DNA of 64,000 nt from NCBI RefSeq assembly GCF_001636425.1, contig NZ_KV440953.1, positions 322,847-386,846 of the forward strand, in the 5' to 3' direction. Numbering within the stretch: the first letter of the stretch is position 1; every line of letters begins with the position of its first letter. Below are positions 42,497 to 51,832 of the stretch, in pieces. Made by a program: the position numbers and the translations under genes. The notes under the pieces were generated by a model. It saw only the letters and a list, made by a program, of their open reading frames with translations, did no database searches and was not told where the DNA came from. This DNA is from Heyndrickxia acidicola (GTDB lineage: Bacteria > Bacillota > Bacilli > Bacillales > Bacillaceae_C).

Positions 42497-45052
42497 ATGT
42501 CTGTTACGTCTGCAAAAATACTGAAAATCAATGTGGAAAGGTTGAATAAGGACATCTCCTTATTTCCGCAGGTACACCCTATCACTCCTGACATGTATAT
42601 TACTCACAAAGGTGTTTCAAGACTTGTCATGATTGATCGTTATGCTTTTAAAGACACAGAAAAAGTAACTCTTACGGAAGGGGACTTTGTGGTATTAACG
42701 ATAAAAGAAGATCCGAAATTTCCAGCACGCGGCATGGGGGTAATTCAAAATATAGATTGGGAAAATAACCGAGCTGATATTTTAATTGATGAAGAATACA
42801 GAACAGCTTTGGACCAGCCCGGTGAGCTTGAAACAGGAGTGATTACAAGGCCGTTAGATGTGATTGAAAAGCCTCTTGAAATCTTTTATGAGCAAATTGC
42901 AAAAAGAAACGCAACAGGCTTGGCTTCCGTCGAAAAAACAGAAGAGAAGCGGAAAGAATGGTTTGAAAAGTTCTATGAGGAGCTTGTAAACCTAAACTTT
43001 GTCCCTGCAGGAAGGGTGTTATATGGGGCTGGCGCAGACACTGAAGTAACTTATTTTAACTGTTATGTTATGCCTTTCATCCCGGATTCCCGCGAAGGTA
43101 TTTCAGAGCACAGAAAACAAGTGATGGAAATAATGAGCCGCGGCGGCGGAGTCGGTACAAACGGTTCAACCCTTCGTCCTAGGAATACTCTTGCAAAAGG
43201 CGTAAATGGAAAATCCTCAGGATCCGTATCATGGCTGGATGATATTGCGAAGCTGACACACCTTGTTGAACAGGGCGGATCTCGCCGAGGCGCCCAAATG
43301 ATTATGCTTTCCTCTTGGCATCCGGATATTGTGGAGTTTATCATCTCAAAAATGCAAAACCCTCGCATTCTTCGATTCCTGATTGAAAACACAAGTGACC
43401 CGGTTATTAAGAAACACGCAAGAGAAAAACTTAAATTTACTCCTCTTACACAAATAGAAACAGATATGTATCAGGGCATCCTGAACTATAAGCCGATTTC
43501 TGGACAGGGAGGGTTCAGCTCCGACATCATTCTTGAAGCAGAAGAAAAGCTGAACACAGGCGGAACGTATACAGTGCATAATCCTGAATTTTTAACAGGT
43601 GCCAATATTTCGGTTTGCCTAACAGCCGATTTTATGGAAGCTGTAGAAAAAGACATGGACTATGAACTTCGCTTCCCAGATGTTGAGAGCTACACCAAGG
43701 AAGAAATGGCAAAATATAATGATGAATGGCATGAAGTAGGAGACGTTCGTGAATGGGAAAAACTTGGGCATAAGGTACGTACTTACCGCACAATGAAAGC
43801 CCGAGAGCTATGGAATCTGATCAATATCTGTGCTACCTATTCGGCAGAACCCGGCATCTTCTTTATTGATAACGCCAATGACATGACCAATGCCAAAGCT
43901 TATGGACAAAAGGTAGTGGCGACAAATCCATGCGGTGAACAGCCACTCGCACCATACAGTGTATGTAACCTTGCTGCAGTAAATCTCGCGCAGATGGCAG
44001 ATAAAACAACAAAAACAGTTGATTTTGAAAAGCTTAGGAAAACAGTGGAGATTGGTGTCCGTATGCAGGACAATGTCATTGATGCTACACCATATTTCCT
44101 GGCTGAAAATAAAAAGCAGGCACTTGGTGAAAGACGAGTTGGACTTGGCGTAATGGGTCTTGCCGATCTTTTAATCTATTGTGAAAAAGAGTATGGTTCC
44201 GAAGAAGGAAATGAGCTTGTTGACAAAGTATTTGAAACAATTGCTGTAACGGCATATAATACATCCGTTGAGCTGGCAAAAGAAAAAGGCAGCTTTCCCT
44301 TTTTGCAAGGTGAAACAGAGGAAGAAACTGCCCGCCTGAGAAAAGCATTCATTTCTACAGGCTATATGAAAAAAATGCCGGAAGAAATCAGACAATCGAT
44401 TCTTGAAACAGGCATACGCAACTCCCATTTGTTAACTGTTGCCCCAACAGGCTCAACAGGAACGATGATAGGGTGCTCAACTGGGCTTGAGCCGTACTTC
44501 TCCTTTACTTATTATCGCAGCGGCCGTCTTGGTAAATTTATTGAAGTAAAAGCTGACATTGTACAGGAGTACCTGGATGCAAACCCTGCTGCTGAATCTA
44601 ACCAGCTCCCAGAATGGTTTGTAACGGCAATGGAATTGGCCCCGGAAGCCCATGCAGATGTGCAGTGCGTAATTCAACGCTGGATTGACAGTTCAATCTC
44701 CAAAACTGTTAATACGCCAAGCGGCTATACAGTGGAGCAGGTTCAAAAAGTATACGAAAGACTTTACAATGGCGGTGCAAAAGGGGGTACAGTGTATGTA
44801 GACGGCAGCCGCGATTCTCAGGTACTGACCCTAAAGGCAGAAGAAAATACAACTGGCCAAGAGGTTGCTTTTAAACCTGAAAAACAGCAGGTCGTCCTGG
44901 TGGAAACTATTCAGGCGCTTCAATCAACCAGCGTCACATATGGTTCTGAAATAGGGGATACCTGCCCTGTTTGCCGCACAGGTAAAGTGAAAGAGCATGG
45001 TGGATGCAATACATGTGATAATTGCCATGCCCAGCTGAAATGCGGATTGTAA
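42497..45052 (+). CDS. nrdJ: Adenosylcobalamin-dependent class II ribonucleotide reductase
   Basis: Reduces ribonucleotides to deoxyribonucleotides with adenosylcobalamin as radical source; 851 residues. After an N-terminal region (KILKINVERLNKDIS), the catalytic barrel has FNCYVMPFIPDSREGI, the SRGGGVGTNGSTLRPR loop and NPCGEQPLAPYSVCNLAAVNL (Cys and Glu radical residues). The C-terminus ends in a Cys-rich zinc-ribbon-like tail (CPVCRTGKVK to CNTCDNCHAQLKCG) that re-reduces the active site. NrdR-like boxes upstream suggest deoxynucleotide-sensing control. It occupies the place where B. subtilis has mntR. AAGGAGTTG lies ahead of ATG 42497. Confidence 0.93.
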   Translation: MSVTSAKILKINVERLNKDISLFPQVHPITPDMYITHKGVSRLVMIDRYAFKDTEKVTLTEGDFVVLTIKEDPKFPARGMGVIQNIDWENNRADILIDEEYRTALDQPGELETGVITRPLDVIEKPLEIFYEQIAKRNATGLASVEKTEEKRKEWFEKFYEELVNLNFVPAGRVLYGAGADTEVTYFNCYVMPFIPDSREGISEHRKQVMEIMSRGGGVGTNGSTLRPRNTLAKGVNGKSSGSVSWLDDIAKLTHLVEQGGSRRGAQMIMLSSWHPDIVEFIISKMQNPRILRFLIENTSDPVIKKHAREKLKFTPLTQIETDMYQGILNYKPISGQGGFSSDIILEAEEKLNTGGTYTVHNPEFLTGANISVCLTADFMEAVEKDMDYELRFPDVESYTKEEMAKYNDEWHEVGDVREWEKLGHKVRTYRTMKARELWNLINICATYSAEPGIFFIDNANDMTNAKAYGQKVVATNPCGEQPLAPYSVCNLAAVNLAQMADKTTKTVDFEKLRKTVEIGVRMQDNVIDATPYFLAENKKQALGERRVGLGVMGLADLLIYCEKEYGSEEGNELVDKVFETIAVTAYNTSVELAKEKGSFPFLQGETEEETARLRKAFISTGYMKKMPEEIRQSILETGIRNSHLLTVAPTGSTGTMIGCSTGLEPYFSFTYYRSGRLGKFIEVKADIVQEYLDANPAAESNQLPEWFVTAMELAPEAHADVQCVIQRWIDSSISKTVNTPSGYTVEQVQKVYERLYNGGAKGGTVYVDGSRDSQVLTLKAEENTTGQEVAFKPEKQQVVLVETIQALQSTSVTYGSEIGDTCPVCRTGKVKEHGGCNTCDNCHAQLKCGL

Positions 45053-45088
45053 AAAGAAGAGGGAATGCATTCCCTCTTCTTTTTTTTT
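45052..45088 (+). terminator. Terminator of nrdJ
   Basis: AGAAGAGGGAATG and CATTCCCTCTTCT make a perfect 26-bp palindrome, followed by a T run. Confidence 0.9.
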
Positions 45089-45637
45089 GAGGTTTAATCA
45101 AAGATGCAGCAAACGAGGGACAAATCGCAACTTATCATTAGAAAAATAGGAATTATATGTGTGTGAAAAACCTGAGTAGTTCAATTATTATCAGCTCTAT
45201 AATTCACTGGCTCCTTATAAATTGTGGGAGCAAAAACCGGATAAAATGAATTATTGATATCGCGGAAGCTGCCATAATTCTTATTCGGAAATGTCAATAA
45301 ATGTAAATAATAAATGTAAACAATTTCTTATGAAATGCAACTATTCGAAAACAAAATGGAGAGGTGTGATGTATTTGTAGCACGGATCGTAACAAGCTTC
45401 AAAAACACAGACTTTGTAAAAAGCTTGCTTTTAAATATAAAGAGGCAGGCTTTTTTTATTGGATAAAACGATATCCCTTTTTTATGCAGAGAGGTTTCTG
45501 TTCTAAATCTCTTCTGCCTTACCTAAAAATAGAATAATGGAAATTATCCCTTTTCCGAAATATCCTCATGAGGGCAGGAGCAATGAGTATGACTTGAAAC
45601 CTCCAACATGAGGAGAGGAAAGCAGAGGCGAGGACGT
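45089..45637. other. Intergenic region between nrdJ and yqhO
   Basis: About 550 AT-rich bases with no supported gene. GAGAGGTGTGATG near 45360 looks like a ribosome-binding site but only a 3-codon frame follows. A terminator-like hairpin ends this stretch at 45418-45459. mntR, which lies near here in B. subtilis, is absent. Confidence 0.4.
45418..45459 (+). terminator. Orphan terminator-like hairpin
   Basis: AAAAAGCTTGC and GCAGGCTTTTTTT pair around an AT-rich loop. No gene ends upstream within 300 bases, so it may close a small RNA or an unannotated short transcript from about 45300. Confidence 0.45.
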
Positions 45638-46522
45638 ATGGACATCGATGTTGTGTTTTCCGGCGGGGGAATAAAAGGTCTGGCGCTCATAGGTGCTTAT
45701 GAAATGCTGGAGAAAAAAGGGTTTCGTTTTAAACGGGTTGCTGGTACAAGTGTAGGGTCGATTCTTGCCGGCTTTGCAGCGGCCGGTTATTCGAGTAATG
45801 AGATTGAAATGCTCTTAAATGAAACAGAATTAAAGGAATTCCTGGACTCGAGAAACGTGTTGCTTCCTATGCCGATTGCAAAGTGGCTGCTGCTTTATTG
45901 GAGAATGGGTCTTTATAAAGGAAATGTATTTGAAGAATGGCTTGAAAAAAAGCTTGCGGCAAAAGGCGTTTATACGTTTTCTGATTTGCCTCCCAATTCC
46001 TTTTACGTGGTAGCATCTGATTTAACAAACGGCCGGCTGCTGGTCCTTCCTGATGATTTAGAAGAGTATGGTATTCCAAAAGAAACCTTCCCTGTTGCCC
46101 GGGCAATTAGAATGAGTTCGAGTCTGCCTTATTTTTTTGAACCTATTAAGCTTAGAAGCCTAAGCGGGGTCAATACGATAGTAGATGGAGGCGTGTTAAG
46201 CAACTTTCCAATGTGGATTTTTGTAAAGGAGGGGGAACCGAAAATTCGCCCTGTTTTAGGTATCACATTGTCTTCAAGTCAGCGGGAACGGCCTAAGCGT
46301 GTCATTAAAAACGCAATTCAGCTTTTCGAAGCTTTATTCATTACGATGAAAGAAGCCCATGATGCCCGTTATATTTCCAGAAAGCATGAAAAGGATATTG
46401 TGTTCATCTCTATAAAGGAAGACTTAACGACAGAATTCACTATTACGCCAGAAAAAAAAGACGCCCTAATTGAGATTGGGCGCATGAAAACAAATGAGTT
46501 TTTAAAAACCTGGACTTATTAG
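45638..46522 (+). CDS. yqhO: Patatin-like phospholipase YqhO
   Basis: A patatin-family serine hydrolase of 294 residues. It has the oxyanion loop GGGIKG, the nucleophile GTSVGS (GXSXG) and the DGG motif (VDGGVLSNFP) of the Ser-Asp dyad. Such proteins hydrolyse lipid acyl esters; the natural substrate in Bacillus is not known. ATG 45638 has GCGAGGAC ahead and gives the family start (M)DIDVVFSGGGIKG. A longer frame from 45608 is less likely. Confidence 0.88.
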   Translation: MDIDVVFSGGGIKGLALIGAYEMLEKKGFRFKRVAGTSVGSILAGFAAAGYSSNEIEMLLNETELKEFLDSRNVLLPMPIAKWLLLYWRMGLYKGNVFEEWLEKKLAAKGVYTFSDLPPNSFYVVASDLTNGRLLVLPDDLEEYGIPKETFPVARAIRMSSSLPYFFEPIKLRSLSGVNTIVDGGVLSNFPMWIFVKEGEPKIRPVLGITLSSSQRERPKRVIKNAIQLFEALFITMKEAHDARYISRKHEKDIVFISIKEDLTTEFTITPEKKDALIEIGRMKTNEFLKTWTY

Positions 46523-46536
46523 GAAAAATCTTCGGG

Positions 46537-46878
46537 CTAAAATACAGCTCGATTTTTCTTTTTCCCTTTTTTTCCTTCAATCACTGTCAATTGGACTTCT
46601 GACTTCTTCCGTATCGGCTTTTTGCGTAAGTGGGCTCGAACAGTGCCATCTGCGTGACGTTTTTTCAAACGTTTTCTCGATTTGCGAGCAGCTTTTAAGA
46701 AAGCCTGCTGTTCTTTTTTGTTTTCTCCGTTTCCAAAGGCAAATCGGTATAAAAGATAGATGGCCGCTGCAATTAAAATGAAGATCAGCCCTGATTTAAG
46801 AAAGGTTCCAATTGAGGATAGGAGACCTATTATAGCAAGTATCGATACAATACCAACGATCCATTTGCTGCTTCTCAA
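46537..46878 (-). CDS. yqhP: YqhP-like small membrane protein
   Basis: A 113-residue protein with two N-terminal hydrophobic segments (IVGIVSILAIIGLL and SGLIFILIAAAIYLLYRF) and a very basic tail (ARKSRKRLKKRHADG to KKGKKKNRAVF). TTG 46878 follows AAGGAGGTGG by 6 bases; the apparent ATG at 46911 is upstream of this site. Function unknown. Confidence 0.78.
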   Translation of the reverse strand: MRSSKWIVGIVSILAIIGLLSSIGTFLKSGLIFILIAAAIYLLYRFAFGNGENKKEQQAFLKAARKSRKRLKKRHADGTVRAHLRKKPIRKKSEVQLTVIEGKKGKKKNRAVF

Positions 46879-47042
46879 TAAAAGCCACCTCCTTATGAGC
46901 ATCATAAGCATTTTTCCCGCAAATTAAACCTTCTATTCCAATTTTCCATAAAAGAAGAAAAACATTGCATGAAATTATAAAAAGTTCATTCTGTGGAAAG
47001 CCTTAACAATTTAATTCCACAGCCTTCCGCTTTTAAAACCCT

Positions 47043-47999
47043 TTAGATACTAATAGAAGAACTTTCTGGCATCTCTGCGGAAGGCAGTCCTTCCTTTTCA
47101 ACCCGAAGTAATTCATTAAAAGAAGCAATCGCTACTTCTACCTGATCATTATCAGGTTCTTTTGTTGTTAAAAGCTGCAGCCATAGGCCAGGATAGCCAA
47201 GGAAACGCAAAACCGGCACATTCCTAAGTTTGTTTGTAACCTGAAGCACCTCAAAAGAAACGCCAAGTACAACAGGAATTAATAATATACGATCCACAAG
47301 ACGCAGCCATAAAGGATTTACAGGCACCAGCAGATAAATGAAGACGCCGACAACCACAGTAAATAGAATAAAACTGCTCCCGCATCGATAGTGTAGACGG
47401 GTCTGCGCTTGAACATTTTCCACTGTCAGCTCCAGCTGGTTTTCATAAGCGTTAATGACCTTATGTTCGGCGCCGTGATATTGAAATACACGTTTAACAA
47501 TAGGAGTTAAAGAAACAAAGAAAATATAGCCTATTAGAAGGAGCAGTTTAAATAATCCTTCAATCAGAATCTGGGATACCGGACTCGAGAACACGGGGCT
47601 CAGGAGACTGGCAAGAAAAACAGGTACAAGTGTAAAAATAAATTTACCGAATAAAAAGGATAAAACACCTAAGGCAGCCACACTTAAAACCATTGTGGCT
47701 TTGGATGGTTTTTCTTCAGAAATCTTATCATCCTCCAAAGGGTCCACATTAAAACGCTCGCTTGAGAAATTTAAATGCTGAGAACCATTGGCGCTAGCCT
47801 CTATAATGGCTATAATTCCACGAAGGAAAGGAACCTTTTTCAGTTTCTGCAGGACAGGATAAGATTTTCTGGGCAAATAAAAATAATCAATCGATTGATC
47901 TTTTCGTCGGATTGCTGTAACCGTTTGGCTTTTGCCGCCAAACATAACACCCTCGACTACCGCCTGGCCGCCATATGCGGGAACTTGAGATTTTTTCAT
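47043..47999 (-). CDS. yqhQ: YqhQ-like DUF1385 membrane protein
   Basis: A DUF1385 protein of 318 residues, beginning YGGQAVVEGVMFGG and having five hydrophobic segments. It has the family motif FQYHGAEHKVINAYE and the RCGSSFILF stretch. Position upstream of yqhR agrees with B. subtilis. The function is unknown. The ATG is preceded by TTGGTGCTAAAT. Confidence 0.85.
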   Translation of the reverse strand: MKKSQVPAYGGQAVVEGVMFGGKSQTVTAIRRKDQSIDYFYLPRKSYPVLQKLKKVPFLRGIIAIIEASANGSQHLNFSSERFNVDPLEDDKISEEKPSKATMVLSVAALGVLSFLFGKFIFTLVPVFLASLLSPVFSSPVSQILIEGLFKLLLLIGYIFFVSLTPIVKRVFQYHGAEHKVINAYENQLELTVENVQAQTRLHYRCGSSFILFTVVVGVFIYLLVPVNPLWLRLVDRILLIPVVLGVSFEVLQVTNKLRNVPVLRFLGYPGLWLQLLTTKEPDNDQVEVAIASFNELLRVEKEGLPSAEMPESSSISI

Positions 48000-48169
48000 A
48001 TATTTAGCACCAACCTAATTAGTTTAAGAATCCTTCTTACCGAGTCGTTTAACATTACGCGGTTTGTAAAAAATTCGATAATTCTATTTTACTAAAAAAT
48101 AAAAAAAACGACTAGACCTAATATAGATGGTTAGCATAAGGAAAAGAACAATATTTTGAGGTGAAATTC

Positions 48170-48673
48170 ATGGATGAGAATATGATACAAGAGAATGAAC
48201 ATTCCATTTCTTTTATGCAGCTGGTAGTGGTTACAGGTTTTGTGGGCGGAATTATGTGGAGTTTAATTGCTTATTTAGCCTACTTTTTTCAATTTACAAA
48301 AATTGAACCTAATATCTTATTAGAACCGTTTACAGTAGGAAACTGGAAAGAAACCTGGATAGGAATTGTGATCACTATTTTTGTTTATGGCATTCTTTCC
48401 ATTGGAGTTGCATTTCTTTACTTTTTGATTTTGAGAAAGCTGTACTCTATGTGGGTAGGGGTCTTTTATGGAGTTGCTCTGTTTTTAATTGTGTTTTTTA
48501 TTTTAAATCCAATATTTCCAAGTATGAAGCCCTTTTTCAGGATAGATTCAAATACCATTATTACGAGTGTTTGCATTTATGTTTTATATGGTGTTTTTAT
48601 CGGGTATTCCATTTCATTCGAACAAAGCAATATAGTCCATCGGAAAAGGCAGAAGGAAAAAAATCGGATGTGA
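48170..48673 (+). CDS. yqhR: YqhR-like membrane protein
   Basis: A 167-residue membrane protein with four hydrophobic helices, starting MDENMIQENEHSISFMQLVV and ending in a basic tail (HRKRQKEKNRM). GAGGTG precedes the ATG at 48170. It fits the YqhR position between yqhQ and aroQ. Function unknown. Confidence 0.8.
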   Translation: MDENMIQENEHSISFMQLVVVTGFVGGIMWSLIAYLAYFFQFTKIEPNILLEPFTVGNWKETWIGIVITIFVYGILSIGVAFLYFLILRKLYSMWVGVFYGVALFLIVFFILNPIFPSMKPFFRIDSNTIITSVCIYVLYGVFIGYSISFEQSNIVHRKRQKEKNRM

Positions 48674-48730
48674 AAGAAGACAGTCTTCATTGAACAAGGT
48701 TCTTTATATGGATTTAACACTCTTGAAAAA

Positions 48731-48755
48731 ATAACAATTTATGTGAAAACAGCCT
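48731..48755 (+). repeat. Partial GTACGTAAAG-family repeat
   Basis: ATAACAATTTATGTGAAAAC followed by AGCC is the 3' half of the family seen at 23779. Confidence 0.5.
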
Positions 48756-48912
48756 TGAACAAAAGCAGCAATTGCTTAAGTTCATTTAGTCATCTGGATC
48801 CCCTTCAGATCTACAACGTATTGGGCACAAATATCAGCAGCACCGTTTATGGAAGTTTTCCAATATATATGATAAGCTTATGAATGAATCTTTTATAAAA
48901 TAAGGTGTTGCA

Positions 48913-49356
48913 ATGAAAAAATTTCTAGTTTTAAATGGCCCAAATTTAAATATGCTAGGGAAGCGGGAGCCAAAGATATATGGCAAACAATCCCTTGAAG
49001 TCCTGGAAGAAAACTTGAAAAAGCTGGAGAACAGCTTCCAGGTTGTAATTGATCCCTTTCAATCCAATCATGAGGGTGTTTTAATTGACAAATTGCATAG
49101 CGCAATGAACGAATATGACGGAATTATCCTGAATCCGGGGGCTTTTACCCATTACAGCTATGCAATCAGAGATGCGATAGCAAGCATTGATGTACCTGTC
49201 ATTGAAGTACATATTTCAAATGTCCACGCCAGGGAAGAGTTTCGTCATAAATCTGTTACTGCACCGGTTACAGCAGGTCAAATAGTTGGGTTTGGCCTTT
49301 TTGGATATGAGCTTGCTGTTAAGGCGCTGGCAGAATACATAAATAGGGGAGAATAG
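48913..49356 (+). CDS. aroQ: 3-dehydroquinate dehydratase, type II
   Basis: Type II dehydroquinase of 147 residues in the shikimate pathway. It has the NGPNLNMLGKREPKIYG active loop (with catalytic Tyr and Arg), NPGAFTHYSYAIRDA and EVHISNVHAREEFRHKS with the catalytic His. AAGGTGTTG precedes the ATG. yqhT starts 2 bases after it, forming a yqhS-yqhT pair. Confidence 0.94.
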   Translation: MKKFLVLNGPNLNMLGKREPKIYGKQSLEVLEENLKKLENSFQVVIDPFQSNHEGVLIDKLHSAMNEYDGIILNPGAFTHYSYAIRDAIASIDVPVIEVHISNVHAREEFRHKSVTAPVTAGQIVGFGLFGYELAVKALAEYINRGE

Positions 49357-49357
49357 T

Positions 49358-50419
49358 ATGGGAAAACTAGCTAAACTGAGAGAGCAATTTTCCAAGAATA
49401 GCATTGATGGAATGCTTGTTACAAGTACGTATAACCGCCGTTATATCACAAACTTTACAGGGACGGCAGGAGCTGCTTTAATTTCAGGGGAGAAAGCGCT
49501 TTTTATCACAGACTTCCGCTATGCTGAGCAGGCATCAAAGCAGGCAGAAGGATATGAGATTGTTCAGCACCAAGGTATATTGCTTGATGAGATTGCCGCT
49601 CAGGCTGAAAAGCTGGGAATCAAGAAGCTGGGGTTTGAAGAAACGGATGTAACCTATTCAGCGTTTACACAGTATCAAAAAGCCATTAAATCCGAATTAA
49701 TACCGGTGTCCAATCTTATTGAAAGCCTGCGTCTGATTAAAACGGAGTCTGAAATTAAACTGATAAAAACAGCTGCAGATATTGCAGACGCGGCCTACAA
49801 GCATATTTTAGGTTTCATAAAGCCGGGGCTGACAGAACTTGAAGTCTCAAATGAGCTTGAGTTTTTTATGAGAAAAAGCGGTGCATCTTCTTCCTCTTTT
49901 AACACGATTGTTGCATCAGGAACAAGGTCAGCATTGCCGCATGGAGTGGCCAGTGAAAAGGTGATTGAAAAAGGAGACTTTGTCACATTGGATTATGGAG
50001 CCCTTTATAATGGGTATGTCTCAGATATTACACGTACTGTTGCGGTTGGAGAGCCCTCAGCTAAATTGAAAGAAATTTATGATATTGTCCTTGAATCACA
50101 GCTGCTGGCTGTAAACACGCTTAAACCTGGCATGTCAGGCATAGAAGCGGATGCCGTTTCACGAAAATATATTTTAGATCATGGGTACGGTGAATACTTC
50201 GGTCACTCCCTTGGCCATGGAATCGGATTGGAGGTTCACGAGGGACCAAGTCTTTCCGTCCGCTCTGAATTTGCCCTAGAGCCCAATATGATTGTAACGA
50301 TAGAACCAGGCATCTATCTCCCAGGTGTTGGCGGAGTCCGGATTGAGGATGATGCTTTAATTACGGATCAGTCGATTGAACTGCTCACACATTCGACAAA
50401 AGAATTGATAATATTATAA
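49358..50419 (+). CDS. yqhT: M24-family Xaa-Pro peptidase
   Basis: An M24 metallopeptidase of 353 residues, with a creatinase-like N-terminal domain (to about 125) and a pita-bread catalytic domain. The metal ligands are in DYGALYNGYVSDITRT (two Asp), GHSLGHGIGLEVHEGP (His), TIEPGIYLPGVGG (Glu) and GVRIEDD. It would cleave X-Pro dipeptides or N-terminal residues before Pro. It is two bases from aroQ and shares its operon. A GGGGAGAATAGT leader precedes the ATG. Confidence 0.92.
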   Translation: MGKLAKLREQFSKNSIDGMLVTSTYNRRYITNFTGTAGAALISGEKALFITDFRYAEQASKQAEGYEIVQHQGILLDEIAAQAEKLGIKKLGFEETDVTYSAFTQYQKAIKSELIPVSNLIESLRLIKTESEIKLIKTAADIADAAYKHILGFIKPGLTELEVSNELEFFMRKSGASSSSFNTIVASGTRSALPHGVASEKVIEKGDFVTLDYGALYNGYVSDITRTVAVGEPSAKLKEIYDIVLESQLLAVNTLKPGMSGIEADAVSRKYILDHGYGEYFGHSLGHGIGLEVHEGPSLSVRSEFALEPNMIVTIEPGIYLPGVGGVRIEDDALITDQSIELLTHSTKELIIL

Positions 50420-50584
50420 AATTCCTCTAATTATGAAGGAAATGGAGTGTTTTTTTAGGGAAATATCTCTAGTTAATGATTTTTATATATATCAAAAGAA
50501 GACTTTTATAGTAAAATGTAGATTGGAATATGGGCTTATAATCTGATAAAACAGATGGAGCCCGATTACAGGAGGAAAATTAGC

Positions 50585-51142
50585 ATGATTTCAGTAAACG
50601 ATTTTCGTACAGGGTTAACAATCGGAGTAGACGGCGCAATCTGGCGTGTTCTTGATTTCCAACACGTTAAGCCTGGTAAAGGAGCCGCGTTCGTACGCTC
50701 TAAGCTTAGAAACCTCCGCACAGGGGCTATTCAGGAAAAAACCTTCCGTGCAGGTGAAAAAGTGGAGAAAGCACAAATTGATAACCGTAAAATGCAGTAT
50801 CTATATGCAAACGGCGACCAGCACGTATTCATGGATAACGAAACATATGAACAAATTGAATTGAGTTCAGATGCGATTGAATATGAACTGAAATTTTTAA
50901 AAGAGAACATGGAAGTATTTATTATGATGTTCCAGGAAGAAACCCTTGGCTTGGAGTTGCCTAATACAGTTGAATTGACTGTAACTGAAACAGAGCCTGG
51001 AATTAAAGGCGATACTGCTTCCGGCGGTACAAAGCCTGCAACAATGGAAACGGGTCTTACTGTTCAAGTTCCTTTCTTTGTGAACCAGGGAGATAAATTA
51101 ATCATTAACACTACAGACAGCTCATACGTTTCCAGAGCATAA
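50585..51142 (+). CDS. efp: Elongation factor P
   Basis: Translation factor EF-P of 185 residues, which relieves ribosome stalling at proline runs. It has the KOW-like N-terminus, the lysine loop [16 protein letters not shown] (K32-equivalent) and two OB folds ending in [17 protein letters not shown] 50585 follows AGGAGGAAAATT by 7 bases; the 50555 start is upstream of the site. Confidence 0.95.
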   Translation: MISVNDFRTGLTIGVDGAIWRVLDFQHVKPGKGAAFVRSKLRNLRTGAIQEKTFRAGEKVEKAQIDNRKMQYLYANGDQHVFMDNETYEQIELSSDAIEYELKFLKENMEVFIMMFQEETLGLELPNTVELTVTETEPGIKGDTASGGTKPATMETGLTVQVPFFVNQGDKLIINTTDSSYVSRA

Positions 51143-51156
51143 TGCTGTAACCTTTT

Positions 51157-51191
51157 GAAAAACTGATTGGAGAATCCAATCAGTTTTTTTA
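51157..51191 (+). terminator. Terminator of efp
   Basis: AAAACTGATTGG and CCAATCAGTTTT form a perfect stem with a T run. Confidence 0.85.
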
Positions 51192-51194
51192 TTT

Positions 51195-51575
51195 GATTTT
51201 AATTTCCTTTGCAGGTACTTGCTTTACACAGGCAGTTGTGAAGCCTGCTGTCGCAAGCTTTCGAGGGTCTCCCCAACACGCTGTACCCCCGGCAGGAGTC
51301 TCGTGCTTTCCGATCAATCAACTTTGGTTTCAAATCAACATGGGATGTAACAGAGACAATGGTGAGTGCCCTGGTCATCCTGCAAGTTGATTACCGCTGC
51401 AGGCACTCGCTTTCCGAGGGGCGGCCGGGAGCCTCCTCGTCGCAAGCTCCTGTGGGGTCTCCCTAAGCCTGCTTTCCCCGCAGGAGTCTCGTGCCTTCCG
51501 CTCCACAACTATGACTTCAGTTCAACATAGGTGTTTACGAGAGACACGGAGAGTGCCCTGGTTATCCTGCAGGTT
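51195..51575 (+). repeat. GC-rich hairpin repeat, two tandem copies
   Basis: Copy 1 runs about 51195-51355 and copy 2 about 51356-51575. Copy 2 has CTGCAGGCACTCGCTTTCCG, then GCTCCTGTGGGG with CCCCGCAGGAG, and CTCGTGCCTTCCGC. This is the best preserved form in the window. The space from 51192 to 51700 holds only these. Confidence 0.8.
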
Positions 51576-51707
51576 GAATTCCTCTCCAATCTCAACAAGA
51601 GCCTTTTGTTCTGTTGAGGCTTGTGCTGCCTTCATAGTTAACCATACTCCGAATCTTTACCTTATTAAAAGCCACAGCCATGTCAAATATTATTTATAAT
51701 CCTTTAC

Positions 51708-51735
51708 GCATAAATCGTTATGGTTTGAATACATT
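51708..51735 (+). promoter_or_regulatory. Candidate sigma-E promoter of the spoIIIA operon
   Basis: GCATAAA (51708) and GAATACATT (51727) are separated by 12 bases. The -10 matches sigma-E CATACAAT at 6 of 8 positions. spoIIIA is a sigma-E operon in B. subtilis, and the leader to spoIIIAA is about 90 bases. Confidence 0.4.
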
Positions 51736-51832
51736 TTACTAACGAGCTTGTACTTATTTGGTTAAGGGACAACCCAAAGATGCTGAAACAGACGATTGCA
51801 GCTAATTCGTACCAGGTGAAGGAGGAGTGTAT

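Noticed and set aside
51193-51699. Plus-strand frames over the 51 kb repeats
   Set aside because: Same reason: they are translations of the tandem GC-rich repeats.
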